NCBI RefSeq assembly: GCF_003308995.1
Contig: NZ_QFFJ01000002.1
Span: 744,001-808,000, forward strand
Length of the DNA: 64,000 nucleotides
Origin: Chitinophaga flava
GTDB lineage: Bacteria; Bacteroidota; Bacteroidia; Chitinophagales; Chitinophagaceae
Direction: 5' to 3'
The position numbers and the translations under genes are program-made. How positions within the stretch are numbered: the stretch's first letter is position 1; every line of letters starts with the position of its first letter. The notes under the pieces are model-generated. The model saw only the letters and a list, made by a program, of their open reading frames with translations, was not told the DNA's origin and did no database searches. Positions 1 to 8,214 of this stretch are shown here, piece after piece.

Positions 1-2
1 TG

Positions 3-1451
3 CGTCCCGACCGTGTTATGAAACATACGCTGGGTATTTCCGGTGAGAAGGAAGTATATCACGAGAAAGATGAAACCTTTAGCCTGGAAGTACATAAAAC
101 CAAATCCGGCAAATACATCGTTATCCACAGCGGTAGCACGCTCTCTTCTGAAAGCCGTATCCTGGATGCATCAAAGCCTGACGGAGAATTCAGCGTTTTC
201 CAGCCCAGAACAAAGGATTTGCTGTATCATATCGATCATAAAGGTGATAAGTTTTACATCGTTACCAACCTGGATGCGTTGAACTTCCGGCTGATGGAAG
301 CCCCGCTGCAGCAAACCGGCAAACAACACTGGAAAGAAGTGATCCCTCACCGCAGCGATGTACTGCTGAGTGGAATAGAGTTGTTCAAGGATTTTATGGT
401 AGTGGAAGAACGTAAAAACGGTCTTACACAAATACGGGTCATCAATGATAAAACCCATCAGGACAAATACCTGTCTTTCTCAGAACCAGCTTATGATGCA
501 TACGTAGGCCATAATCCGGAGATGGACAGCAAAGAACTGCGCTATCATTATACTTCTATGATCACGCCTAATTCTGTGTATGATTATAACATGGAAACCG
601 GTAAACAGGAGTTAAAACGACAGCAGGAAGTCCTGGGTGGATATGATCCTAAAGATTATACGACAGAACGTTTGTTTGCCACCGCTACAGATGGTACCAA
701 AATACCCATCTCCATCGTCTATAAAAAAACGTTCCATAAAAACGGAAAAGGGCCGTTGTTGCTCTATGGCTACGGTTCTTACGGACATAGTCTGGATGCG
801 ACCTTCAGCTCCAACCGTATCAGCCTGCTGGACCGTGGTTTTGCATTTGCCATCGCTCATATCCGTGGTGGCCAGGAAATGGGCCGGCAGTGGTATGAAG
901 ATGGGAAAATGTTTAAGAAGAAGAATACCTTCACAGATTTCATTGATTGTGCTACCTATCTCATAAAAGAAAACTACACTAATCCCGGACAGTTATACGC
1001 TATGGGCGGTAGCGCCGGTGGTCTGCTGATGGGTGCGGTGGTTAATATGCGTCCTGATTTGTTCCACGGTGTAGTGGCACAGGTACCTTTCGTAGATGTG
1101 GTCACTACTATGCTCGATGAAAGTATTCCCCTCACAACCGGCGAATTTGATGAATGGGGTAATCCAAAAAATAAGGACGCCTACGAATATATGAAGTCCT
1201 ATTCACCGTACGACAATGTAATAGCCAAAGCATATCCCAATATGCTGGTCACCACTGGGCTGCATGATTCACAGGTGCAATACTGGGAGCCGGCCAAATG
1301 GGTGGCTAAATTGCGGGAGTTGAAAACAGATCATAACCTCCTGCTATTGCATACTGACATGGAAACAGGCCATGGTGGTGCTTCCGGTCGCTTTTCGGCT
1401 TTAAAGGAAATAGCGTTGGAATATTCTTTTCTGCTGAAACTCGCTAAATAA
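3..1451 (+). CDS. S9 family oligopeptidase B-like peptidase (5' truncated)
   Basis: C-terminal part of a prolyl oligopeptidase family serine peptidase, closest in style to oligopeptidase B, which cuts small peptides after basic residues. The reading frame is open to the left edge (RPDRV precedes the first Met at 18), so the beta-propeller start lies outside the window. The catalytic triad is visible: nucleophile Ser in GGSAGG (codon at 1011-1013), Asp in TGLHDSQVQYWEP, and His in ETGHGG near the end. The hydrolase domain begins around the YGSYG motif. No signal peptide can be judged because the N-terminus is missing. The gene ends nine bases before a REP-like palindrome that may act as terminator. 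Oligopeptidase B versus a general S9 peptidase is family inference. Confidence 0.9.
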   Translation, partial: RPDRVMKHTLGISGEKEVYHEKDETFSLEVHKTKSGKYIVIHSGSTLSSESRILDASKPDGEFSVFQPRTKDLLYHIDHKGDKFYIVTNLDALNFRLMEAPLQQTGKQHWKEVIPHRSDVLLSGIELFKDFMVVEERKNGLTQIRVINDKTHQDKYLSFSEPAYDAYVGHNPEMDSKELRYHYTSMITPNSVYDYNMETGKQELKRQQEVLGGYDPKDYTTERLFATATDGTKIPISIVYKKTFHKNGKGPLLLYGYGSYGHSLDATFSSNRISLLDRGFAFAIAHIRGGQEMGRQWYEDGKMFKKKNTFTDFIDCATYLIKENYTNPGQLYAMGGSAGGLLMGAVVNMRPDLFHGVVAQVPFVDVVTTMLDESIPLTTGEFDEWGNPKNKDAYEYMKSYSPYDNVIAKAYPNMLVTTGLHDSQVQYWEPAKWVAKLRELKTDHNLLLLHTDMETGHGGASGRFSALKEIALEYSFLLKLAK

Positions 1452-1459
1452 TAATCAAA

Positions 1460-1647
1460 AGCCCAGGACTAAAGTCCTGGGCTAATATAGTCTTGGGCAT
1501 TAATCCATTGAGTGATTTAGCCCTTGCCTAATATATCTATAAGCCAGGGCACAACGAAGCTTTAATCCAGTCCATTAGCCTCGATATCAGCCCAGGACTA
1601 ACCCAGGCCATCACATCGAATTTAGCCCAGGACTTTAGTCCTGGGCT
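1460..1647. repeat. REP-like palindrome cluster (three copies)
   Basis: Two near-identical 24-nt palindromes lie at 1460-1483 and 1624-1647. Each has 11-nt arms AGCCCAGGACT / AGTCCTGGGCT around a 2-nt centre (AA or TT). A half copy of the arm sits at 1589-1599, and a degraded half (AGTCTTGGGC) at 1489-1498. The right palindrome overlaps the last codons and stop of bioB. A related palindrome with AGGGCT instead of AGGACT occurs at 23881-23914. The layout resembles REP/bacterial interspersed palindromes; the outer copies could also terminate the converging transcripts. No transposase is present in the window. Confidence 0.7.
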
Positions 1648-2615
1648 TCCTTTTTAAGCTTGGGCTTTAACCCCAGATTTTGCAGCATCTGCATATCTTC
1701 TGACACGCCGGGATTCGGAGTTACCAGTAATGTCTGACGTTCGCCGGTGAAGATGGAATTGGCGCCGGCCATAAAGCACCAGGCCTGTTCGGATTCTGTC
1801 ATTTCGATACGGCCTGCGGTGAGGCGTACGGTGGATGCAGGCATAACGATTCTGGCGGTGGCGATCATCCTGACCATATCCCAGGCATCTACTTTCGGAT
1901 TGTTTTCCAATGGAGTGCCTTTTACTCTTGCCAGTGCATTGATGGGCACGGATTCCGGATGTTTGGGCATGGTAGCCAGTGTCAGCAACATAGACATACG
2001 GTCACGGTGGGTTTCTCCCAATCCGATGATACCGCCTGAACATACGGTGATGCCGGCTTTACGGACATTATTGATCGTATTGATCCTGTTGTCGAAATTC
2101 CGGGTGGAAATGATTTCGTTATAGTATTGTTCGGAGGTGTCGAGGTTGTGGTTATAGGCATGTAATCCGGCTTCCTGAAGACGGATGGCCTGTTCTTCGG
2201 TCAGCATGCCCAGTGTGCAACAAACTTCCATGCCCAGTTCATTTACGCCTTTTACCATATCGATTACACGGTCAAAATCGCGGTTGTCTCTTACTTCTCT
2301 CCAGGCTGCGGCCATACAAAAGCGGGTAGATCCTGTGTCCTTGGCTTTTTGAGCGTGTGCAATAACGGTTTCAGTGGGCAGTAACGCCTGTACTTTGATA
2401 TCGGTATGGTATCTGGCTGCCTGACCGCAGTAGGAGCAGTCTTCAGGGCATCCGCCGGTTTTAATGGATAAGAGGGTACATACCTGTATTTCTTTGGCGG
2501 AATGCCATTGGCGGTGTACGGTGGCTGCCTGGTATACCAGTTCCAGCAAAGGCTGATCGTATATGGCCTGGATTTCTTCCAGGGTCCAGTCATTTCTGAT
2601 AGCTGATGTCATCAT
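1635..2615 (-). CDS. bioB: Biotin synthase BioB
   Basis: Radical SAM enzyme that inserts sulfur into dethiobiotin in the last step of biotin synthesis. The SAM-cluster motif TGGCPEDCSYCGQ gives Cys56, Cys60 and Cys63; the auxiliary-cluster region with the conserved Arg (STVRLTAGRIEM) is also present. At 326 aa it is of normal length. It lies 41 nt downstream of a ferritin-like gene on the same strand, suggesting co-transcription. No bioA, bioD or bioF is nearby. The last codons (KEAQD-stop) are encoded by the left arm of a REP-like palindrome, so the C-terminus looks remodelled by that repeat. Identity is certain. Confidence 0.98.
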   Translation of the reverse strand: MMTSAIRNDWTLEEIQAIYDQPLLELVYQAATVHRQWHSAKEIQVCTLLSIKTGGCPEDCSYCGQAARYHTDIKVQALLPTETVIAHAQKAKDTGSTRFCMAAAWREVRDNRDFDRVIDMVKGVNELGMEVCCTLGMLTEEQAIRLQEAGLHAYNHNLDTSEQYYNEIISTRNFDNRINTINNVRKAGITVCSGGIIGLGETHRDRMSMLLTLATMPKHPESVPINALARVKGTPLENNPKVDAWDMVRMIATARIVMPASTVRLTAGRIEMTESEQAWCFMAGANSIFTGERQTLLVTPNPGVSEDMQMLQNLGLKPKLKKEAQD

Positions 2616-2656
2616 TGCGGATTAAGTGGGTGATAAGTAGTATAGCGCTTCCTGTA

Positions 2657-3268
2657 TTATGCAAAGACTTGTAATTCCTGTCCGATGGCGGCAAGCCATC
2701 CTTCAAACAGTTGTTGTTCCAGTAGCCGGACATGTTGAGCATGTTCCTCCCAGCGGGCATCGAATCCTTGTAGCTGGTGGATCATTTCTTCAAGATGACC
2801 TTCTTCTTCCACGATGATGGAACGTACCATCACCTTGCTGCCGGTTTGGTCCAGTACCTGCTGGTATACCGGATAAAGCTCATCGGCACGCACTTCTATG
2901 GCGTAAGTCACAAAGAGGTAGGCTGCATGTTTCAGCTGACTGCCTTCAAGTCCAAATGCTTTCTTCAGGTAACGGCAGGTCTGCATGTCCAGCTGGTGCA
3001 GATAATGCCTGGTCTGCTGTGCTGCCAGCAGTTCATGGAGCTGGTAGGTTTTGCAGGTATCGGTGCTGACTTTAGCAATCTGTTTTTTCAGGTAATAGGC
3101 ATGCCGGTGTTCTTCTGCGGCATGTTTCAGCTGGATAAAGTCCACCAGGCTTGGATGTTCGCAGGCGGATATCTTTCTGGCTCCGGCGTTCTCCATAAAG
3201 GAAAGAGTGTTGAGCCATTTGGCATGCAGGTGGTCATGCCCAACAATATGTTGTAGTAAAGCTTCCAT
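2657..3268 (-). CDS. Ferritin-like di-iron protein, upstream of bioB
   Basis: 203 aa, predicted all-helical, soluble, no signal peptide. I do not recognise a named family, but the residue pattern is that of ferritin-like di-iron proteins: Glu26, Glu53-x-x-His56, Glu125 (within YAIEVRADE) and Glu155-x-x-His158 (EEEGH), i.e. E, ExxH, E, ExxH. The gene is first in a probable two-gene operon with bioB. A good -7 element (TACTTTTG on the minus strand, 3295-3288) precedes it, but no -33 TTTG is visible. Possible roles are iron handling for the BioB clusters or an oxygenase in precursor metabolism; both are guesses from position. A MiaE-like hydroxylase seems less likely because the sequence does not read like MiaE. 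Confidence 0.75.
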   Translation of the reverse strand: MEALLQHIVGHDHLHAKWLNTLSFMENAGARKISACEHPSLVDFIQLKHAAEEHRHAYYLKKQIAKVSTDTCKTYQLHELLAAQQTRHYLHQLDMQTCRYLKKAFGLEGSQLKHAAYLFVTYAIEVRADELYPVYQQVLDQTGSKVMVRSIIVEEEGHLEEMIHQLQGFDARWEEHAQHVRLLEQQLFEGWLAAIGQELQVFA

Positions 3269-3287
3269 TTACGACTTTGTTTCCGGT

Positions 3288-3295
3288 CAAAAGTA
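3288..3295 (-). promoter_or_regulatory. -7 element of the ferritin-like/bioB operon
   Basis: TACTTTTG read on the minus strand matches TAnnTTTG and lies 19 nt before the ATG at 3268. No TTTG occurs at the expected -33 distance; instead this area is filled by CCGG-containing repeats. That arrangement would suit an activator-dependent promoter. Confidence 0.45.
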
Positions 3296-3302
3296 ACAGC
3301 TT

Positions 3303-3382
3303 GCCGGATTGGTGATATGGGCCGGTTTTGATATAGTTGCTGGTCCGGTTGGTGTTTTTGCTGACTTGTGTTAATTTGCCGG
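3303..3382. promoter_or_regulatory. CCGG-containing repeats, candidate MocR operator
   Basis: The 142-bp divergent region between the ferritin-like gene and the MocR gene holds four related motifs in the same orientation: GCCGGATTGGTGATAT (3303), GCCGGTTTTGATAT (3321), TCCGGTTGGTG (3344) and GCCGGACTG (3378). MocR-type regulators are known to bind direct repeats next to divergent targets, so these are the obvious candidates. The spacing is irregular (18, 23 and 34 nt between CCGG cores), which lowers confidence. Confidence 0.4.
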
Positions 3383-3406
3383 ACTGTTTTTGTTGATTTA
3401 TTTTTG
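3375..3406 (+). promoter_or_regulatory. Promoter of the MocR gene
   Basis: TTTG (3375-3378), a 20-nt spacer, then TATTTTTG (3399-3406) match the Bacteroidota -33/-7 consensus. The -7 element ends four nucleotides before the ATG at 3411, so the transcript may have almost no leader. Confidence 0.5.
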
Positions 3407-3410
3407 ATAT

Positions 3411-4892
3411 ATGAGTAGTCCGGTTCCTTACAAAAGCTTTGTCCAGATAGACCGACAGTCTGGTACGGCCATCTATCTGCAGATTGCCCACCAGCTGATC
3501 AACGCCATCCAGCGCGGGTTTCTGGTTACAGGGACCAAACTGCCGGGTACCCGCAGCTTCAGCGAACTGCTGGAAGTGAACCGTAATACCATCGTAGCGG
3601 TGTTTGAAGAACTGGACACACAGGGCTGGATAGAAACACGCCCCAATAAAGGCACTTTCATCATCGGGAAAATAGATGCCAGACCGCAGAAGATCAGGAT
3701 CGAACAGGAAAACCAGCTGGCGCATTATCCCAAAGAGACCGGTTTCTCTTTTAAAAAGTCAAGTCTGCTCGATAATCCCTTCGAACACTCTTCCTGTGAA
3801 TATGTATTCAATGATGGCACACCGGATATCCGGCTTACACAGGTAGACCACCTGTCGAGCCTGTACAGTGGTCATCTCAAAAGAAAGAGCAACCGCAGTA
3901 AGCTGGGTTATTATAATCACGATGGCAGCGAATTCTTTAAAAAACATCTGTCTAATTACCTCAATCAAACCCGTGGCCTGCATATATCAAAGGATAATAT
4001 CCTGATCACCAGGAGCACGGAAATGAGCGTGTATATCACCTCCGAGATCCTCCTGTCTCCAGGGGATACTGTATTGGTCGGAGATCTGAGCTATTTCTCT
4101 GTCAATATGATTTTCCAGAAATCGGGTGCCCAAATCATGTCCGTGCCCATTGACGAAGAAGGGATCGATGTAGAAGCCATTCGCAGCATCTGCGAAAAAC
4201 ATACGATCCGCATGCTGTATATCACCCCGCATCACCACTATCCGACTACGGTTACGCTGGCGGCTCAACGAAGAATTGAGCTGCTCAACCTGGCTGCGGA
4301 ATTCGGGTTTATCATTCTGGAAGATGATTATGATTATGATTTCCACTATGACAATGCGCCTGTACTGCCTCTGGCCAGTGCCGACAAAAGTGGGATGGTA
4401 GTGTATATCGGCGCATTTGGTAAATCACTGGTACCCGGGTTCAGGACTGGTTTTATCATAGCACCGGAAAACCTGATGACAGAGATGCGTAAATACCTGG
4501 GTATCATCGACCGGCAGGGGGATGTAATGATGGAGCAGGTACTGGGGGAGATGATTGAAACGGGAGAGATACACCGTTATCTGAAAAAGTCCCTTAAAAT
4601 ATATCGGGAAAGGCGGGACCATATTGTAGACTTGCTGCAAAGGGAGCTGCAGGAATTTATAGACTTCAGGAAACCTGCCGGAGGACTGGCCGTCTGGACC
4701 CGCTGGAAAGAGCCACTTAACCTGCTTCAATTGAGCAGGGCCTGTTCCAGAAATAATCTGTTTATTCCCAAAACACTGCTCTATCAGCATAAAAACCTCA
4801 CCGCTATGCGGCTGGGTTTCGGGCATTTTACCCTCGATGAGGCGGAGGCCAGCATTCAGATTCTCCGGCAGGGCGTGTTGCAGCAGTTATAA
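3411..4892 (+). CDS. MocR/GntR-type PLP-dependent transcriptional regulator
   Basis: 493 aa with the MocR architecture: an N-terminal winged-helix GntR domain (about residues 10-85, GTKLPGTRSFSELLEVNRNT) joined to a fold-type I aminotransferase domain. The PLP-binding Lys is Lys338 in IGAFGKSLVPGFRTGF; the Asp-rich LEDDYDYDFHY stretch precedes it. Such proteins use PLP or an amino-aldehyde adduct as ligand and usually control the divergent neighbour, here the ferritin-like/bioB operon. It could alternatively control PLP synthesis (PdxR type), but no pdxS/pdxT is nearby. The start is the first ATG, with TAnnTTTG just upstream and no Shine-Dalgarno sequence. It converges with murI 11 nt away, with no hairpin between them. 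Confidence 0.93.
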   Translation: MSSPVPYKSFVQIDRQSGTAIYLQIAHQLINAIQRGFLVTGTKLPGTRSFSELLEVNRNTIVAVFEELDTQGWIETRPNKGTFIIGKIDARPQKIRIEQENQLAHYPKETGFSFKKSSLLDNPFEHSSCEYVFNDGTPDIRLTQVDHLSSLYSGHLKRKSNRSKLGYYNHDGSEFFKKHLSNYLNQTRGLHISKDNILITRSTEMSVYITSEILLSPGDTVLVGDLSYFSVNMIFQKSGAQIMSVPIDEEGIDVEAIRSICEKHTIRMLYITPHHHYPTTVTLAAQRRIELLNLAAEFGFIILEDDYDYDFHYDNAPVLPLASADKSGMVVYIGAFGKSLVPGFRTGFIIAPENLMTEMRKYLGIIDRQGDVMMEQVLGEMIETGEIHRYLKKSLKIYRERRDHIVDLLQRELQEFIDFRKPAGGLAVWTRWKEPLNLLQLSRACSRNNLFIPKTLLYQHKNLTAMRLGFGHFTLDEAEASIQILRQGVLQQL

Positions 4893-4903
4893 GCTGCTGT
4901 GCA

Positions 4904-5731
4904 CTATTCGTGTTGTTTCCAATCTATTTTTTCTGACGGTACTGCTTTCCCGAAGAAGATTTCAGCCATACGATCAAAGATGGCTGTGTCATCGGTGGTG
5001 AAGAAGCGGCGGCTGTCGTTCTGGCTAAGCCTTGACTCCATTTCAGGATGACGTTTCAGATAATCTTTCAGGCTGTGGGCCACAAGCTTACCTTGTGATA
5101 ACACCGTGATGCCACCGGGCAGGTATTGTTTGATTTTTTTCATGAGCAACGGGTAGTGGGTGCATCCCAATACCAGTGTGTCAATACCGGGTGACTGCGA
5201 AAGGATCTTGTCAATATATTCCTTTACGAAGAAGTCGGCCCCGGCATTTTCATGTTCGTTGTTTTCCACCAGCGGCACCCACATGGGGCAGGCCAGCTGG
5301 TAGGTTTGTACATGAGGAAAAAACTTTTTGATCTCTATCGGGTATGACTCGGAGGCCACGGTACCATTGGTGGCCAGGATGGCCACTTCACCGGTCTGGG
5401 TGATGGTGCCAACCATTTCGGTGGTAGGGCGGATGACGCCCAGTACCCGTTTATCGGGTGCTATTTTGGGAAGGTCATGCTGCTGGATGGTACGCAATGC
5501 TTTGGCAGAGGCAGTATTACAGGCAAGTATGACCAGCGGGCATCCCATATCGAACAGTTTTTGTACACATTCCAGCGTATAGGCATGGATGGTGTCGAAA
5601 CCGCGGTTACCATACGGGGCGCGGGCATTGTCGCCCAGATAGATATATTCGTATTGTGGTAATTCTGCAATAATTTCCTTGAGGACAGTCAGTCCTCCGT
5701 AGCCGGAGTCAAAAACACCGATTGGGCCCAT
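4904..5731 (-). CDS. murI: Glutamate racemase
   Basis: Converts L-glutamate to D-glutamate for peptidoglycan synthesis, in the cytoplasm and without cofactor. 275 aa, normal length. The two catalytic cysteines are in LACNTASAKALR and LGCTHYPLL, and the N-terminus has the typical GVFDSGYGGLTVL. It follows the carbonic anhydrase gene by 11 nt on the same strand, so the two are probably co-transcribed. Confidence 0.97.
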   Translation of the reverse strand: MGPIGVFDSGYGGLTVLKEIIAELPQYEYIYLGDNARAPYGNRGFDTIHAYTLECVQKLFDMGCPLVILACNTASAKALRTIQQHDLPKIAPDKRVLGVIRPTTEMVGTITQTGEVAILATNGTVASESYPIEIKKFFPHVQTYQLACPMWVPLVENNEHENAGADFFVKEYIDKILSQSPGIDTLVLGCTHYPLLMKKIKQYLPGGITVLSQGKLVAHSLKDYLKRHPEMESRLSQNDSRRFFTTDDTAIFDRMAEIFFGKAVPSEKIDWKQHE

Positions 5732-5742
5732 AGTTGCTGACT

Positions 5743-6408
5743 TTATTGGTTATTATCTTTCTGCATCAGACCGGAGCCGGTGAGGTCGTAGATCTTCTGG
5801 ATCTCGTGCAATACGCCTTCGAAGTCGATTTCCAGGTCTTTCAGCAGGCCGTTTTTAAGGTCATACACCCAGCCGTGTACGGTAGGGTAGCCTTTGGCCA
5901 GATATGATTTCTGTACGGCAGCAGTTTTGATGACGTTGATGGCCTGTTCCTGGGTGTTGAGCTCTACCAGTCTGTTATAGCGGTCATGCTCGTCAGTGAT
6001 GGCGTTCAGTTCGTCCATATGAAGACGGTACACATCGCGGATGTTACGCAGCCAGGGGTTGAGGATACCCAGGTCTTTGGGTTGCATGGCAGCTTTAACC
6101 CCACCGCAGTTGTAGTGTCCGCAAACGATGATATGTTTTACCTCCAGGTGTACTACGGCATAGTTGATCACTGCCATGACATTGAGGTCAGTATTGGGTA
6201 CCAGGTTGGCAATATTGCGGTGTACAAATACTTCACCGGCTCCCAAACCCATGATTTCGTTGGTAGGCACCCGGCTGTCACTACAGCCGATATAGAGGTA
6301 GGCAGGCGTCTGTGTGTCCGCCATCTTCTCAAAGAAGTCCGCATCGGTGGCTCGTTTGGATGCTACCCATTTGCGGTTGTTTTCAAATACCTGGTTATAG
6401 TCTGTCAT
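5743..6408 (-). CDS. can: Beta-class carbonic anhydrase
   Basis: Interconverts CO2 and bicarbonate. 221 aa. The zinc ligands and catalytic dyad are Cys42, Asp44-x-Arg46 (CSDSR), His98 and Cys101 (CGHYNCGG), at the same positions as in E. coli Can. No signal peptide, so cytosolic. First gene of a likely can-murI pair. The promoter is not clear: the best -7 match upstream is TATCTTTA, one base off the consensus. Confidence 0.96.
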   Translation of the reverse strand: MTDYNQVFENNRKWVASKRATDADFFEKMADTQTPAYLYIGCSDSRVPTNEIMGLGAGEVFVHRNIANLVPNTDLNVMAVINYAVVHLEVKHIIVCGHYNCGGVKAAMQPKDLGILNPWLRNIRDVYRLHMDELNAITDEHDRYNRLVELNTQEQAINVIKTAAVQKSYLAKGYPTVHGWVYDLKNGLLKDLEIDFEGVLHEIQKIYDLTGSGLMQKDNNQ

Positions 6409-6511
6409 GCCGTAATAAATTTTGCGCTAAAGATACGTATTGATTATTTACATGGATACAAGCCATTAAAAATCAATCGTTAAATGTTGAGCCAGCTAGC
6501 AATCTGTTAAC

Positions 6512-6542
6512 TTGGAAAGCCCGTATAGTATTCGTACCTTTG
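6512..6542 (+). promoter_or_regulatory. Promoter of the ABC-F gene
   Basis: TTGG (6512-6515) followed after about 19 nt by TACCTTTG (6535-6542), 25 nt before the ATG at 6568. Confidence 0.5.
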
Positions 6543-6567
6543 CAGCTTCAAAATTTACATAGCCAGC

Positions 6568-8211
6568 ATGATCAGTGTTAAAAACGTGACGCTCTCTTTT
6601 GGTAAGAGAGTTTTGTTTGACGAAGTAAACCTCAATTTCACGAAAGGGAACTGTTATGGTGTGATTGGGGCCAACGGGGCAGGTAAATCTACCTTCCTGA
6701 AAATATTGTCCGGAGAGATAGATCCGAACAAAGGTACCGTGGAAATCACTCCCGGCGAGCGTATGAGCGTACTGAAACAGAACCACTTTGAGTTTGATGA
6801 GGTTACGGTACTGAATGCAGTATTGATGGGTAACAAGAAGCTCTGGGAGATTGCGAAAGAAAGGGATGCCATCTATGCCAAAGAAGATTTTACTGAAGAA
6901 GATGGTATACGCGCAGGTGAACTGGAAGGAGAATACGGTGAGATGGGTGGTTACACCGCGGAAAGCGATGCTGGCGTACTGTTGGGCGACCTGGGTGTAA
7001 AAGAAGAGATGCATGGCATCCTGATGAAAGATATCGCCGGTAACCTGAAAGTAAGGGTACTGCTGGCTCAGGCACTGTTCGGTAACCCCGATATCCTGCT
7101 GCTGGATGAGCCCACGAACGACCTGGACGTGGAAACGATCGGCTGGCTGGAGAACTTCCTGGCCGACTACGAAAATATCGTGATCGTAGTATCCCACGAC
7201 CGTCACTTCCTCGATGCTGTATGTACACACGTAGCCGACGTAGACCGCGCCAAAATCCAGATTTTCAGCGGTAACTACTCCTTCTGGTACGAGTCTTCCC
7301 AGTTGATGGCCCGCCAGATAGCCGATAAAAACAAGAAAATGGAAGATAAGCGTAAAGACCTCATGGACTTTATCGCCCGCTTTAGTGCCAACGCTTCCAA
7401 AAGTAAACAGGCTACTTCCCGTAAAAAAGCCCTCGAAAAACTGGTTATCGAAGATATTCAGCCTTCCAACCGTAAATACCCTGGTATCATCTTCAAACAA
7501 CAACGTGAAGTGGGTAACCAGATCCTGAACCTGGAAAAACTGGAAAAATCAGTAGATGGCCGCAAACTCTTTACAGACGTGACTTTCTCTGTCAACAAAA
7601 ACGACAAGATCGCCTTCCTGTCTAAAGACCACCTGGCCCTCACCACTTTCTTCCAGGTCATCAGCAATGAAATGGAAGCAGATAATGGTAAAATAGAATG
7701 GGGTACCACCGTTACCAGCGCTTACCTGCCTAACGATAACGCCACTTTCTTTACCGATGCCAGCGTAAACCTGATGGACTGGCTGCGTCAGTACGTGCCT
7801 GCGCATGTAACAGACGTAGACGAACCATTCCTGCGTGGATTCCTGGGTAAAATGCTGTTCAGCGGTGATGAAATCATGAAAAAGACCTCCGTACTGAGTG
7901 GTGGTGAAAAAGTACGCTGCATGATCAGCCGTATGATGCTCCAGGACCCTAACGTACTGATCCTGGATGAGCCTACCAACCACCTGGACCTCGAGTCTAT
8001 CCAGTCTTTCAACGAAAGCATGATCAACTATAAAGGTATTGTACTGTTTACTACACATGACCATACCTTCATGCAGTCTGTGGCCAACCGTATCATCGAG
8101 CTGACACCGAAAGGTATCATCGATCGCATGATGACCTTCGATGAATACCTCGCTGATGAGCGTGTGAAAGCATTACGTGAAGAAATGTATGGCATAGCAG
8201 TACCAGCATAA
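6568..8211 (+). CDS. ABC-F family ATPase, YbiT type, with one degenerate ATP site
   Basis: 547-aa soluble tandem ABC protein of the translation-associated ABC-F class; overall sequence and domain order follow E. coli YbiT. First domain: Walker A GANGAGKST (34-42), Walker B LLLDEPTNDLD with Glu181, switch His210. Linker region about 240-310 with RFSANASKSKQATSR. Second domain: signature LSGGEKVR (443-450) and ILDEPTNHLD. The first-domain signature is replaced by DIAGNLKVR (155-163) and the second-domain P-loop reads LSKDHLALTT (351-360), without the GxxGxGK(S/T) pattern. Thus the site built from P-loop 1 and signature 2 is intact while the other has lost both halves. The unusual signature is shared by YbiT proteins; the lost P-loop is the odd part. 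Followed by a nested hairpin element. Confidence 0.95.
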   Translation: MISVKNVTLSFGKRVLFDEVNLNFTKGNCYGVIGANGAGKSTFLKILSGEIDPNKGTVEITPGERMSVLKQNHFEFDEVTVLNAVLMGNKKLWEIAKERDAIYAKEDFTEEDGIRAGELEGEYGEMGGYTAESDAGVLLGDLGVKEEMHGILMKDIAGNLKVRVLLAQALFGNPDILLLDEPTNDLDVETIGWLENFLADYENIVIVVSHDRHFLDAVCTHVADVDRAKIQIFSGNYSFWYESSQLMARQIADKNKKMEDKRKDLMDFIARFSANASKSKQATSRKKALEKLVIEDIQPSNRKYPGIIFKQQREVGNQILNLEKLEKSVDGRKLFTDVTFSVNKNDKIAFLSKDHLALTTFFQVISNEMEADNGKIEWGTTVTSAYLPNDNATFFTDASVNLMDWLRQYVPAHVTDVDEPFLRGFLGKMLFSGDEIMKKTSVLSGGEKVRCMISRMMLQDPNVLILDEPTNHLDLESIQSFNESMINYKGIVLFTTHDHTFMQSVANRIIELTPKGIIDRMMTFDEYLADERVKALREEMYGIAVPA

Positions 8212-8214
8212 CTT

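Noticed and set aside
6496..7503. 335-codon minus-strand frame opposite the ABC-F gene
   Set aside because: Antisense shadow; Phe/Val/Gln-rich nonsense composition.
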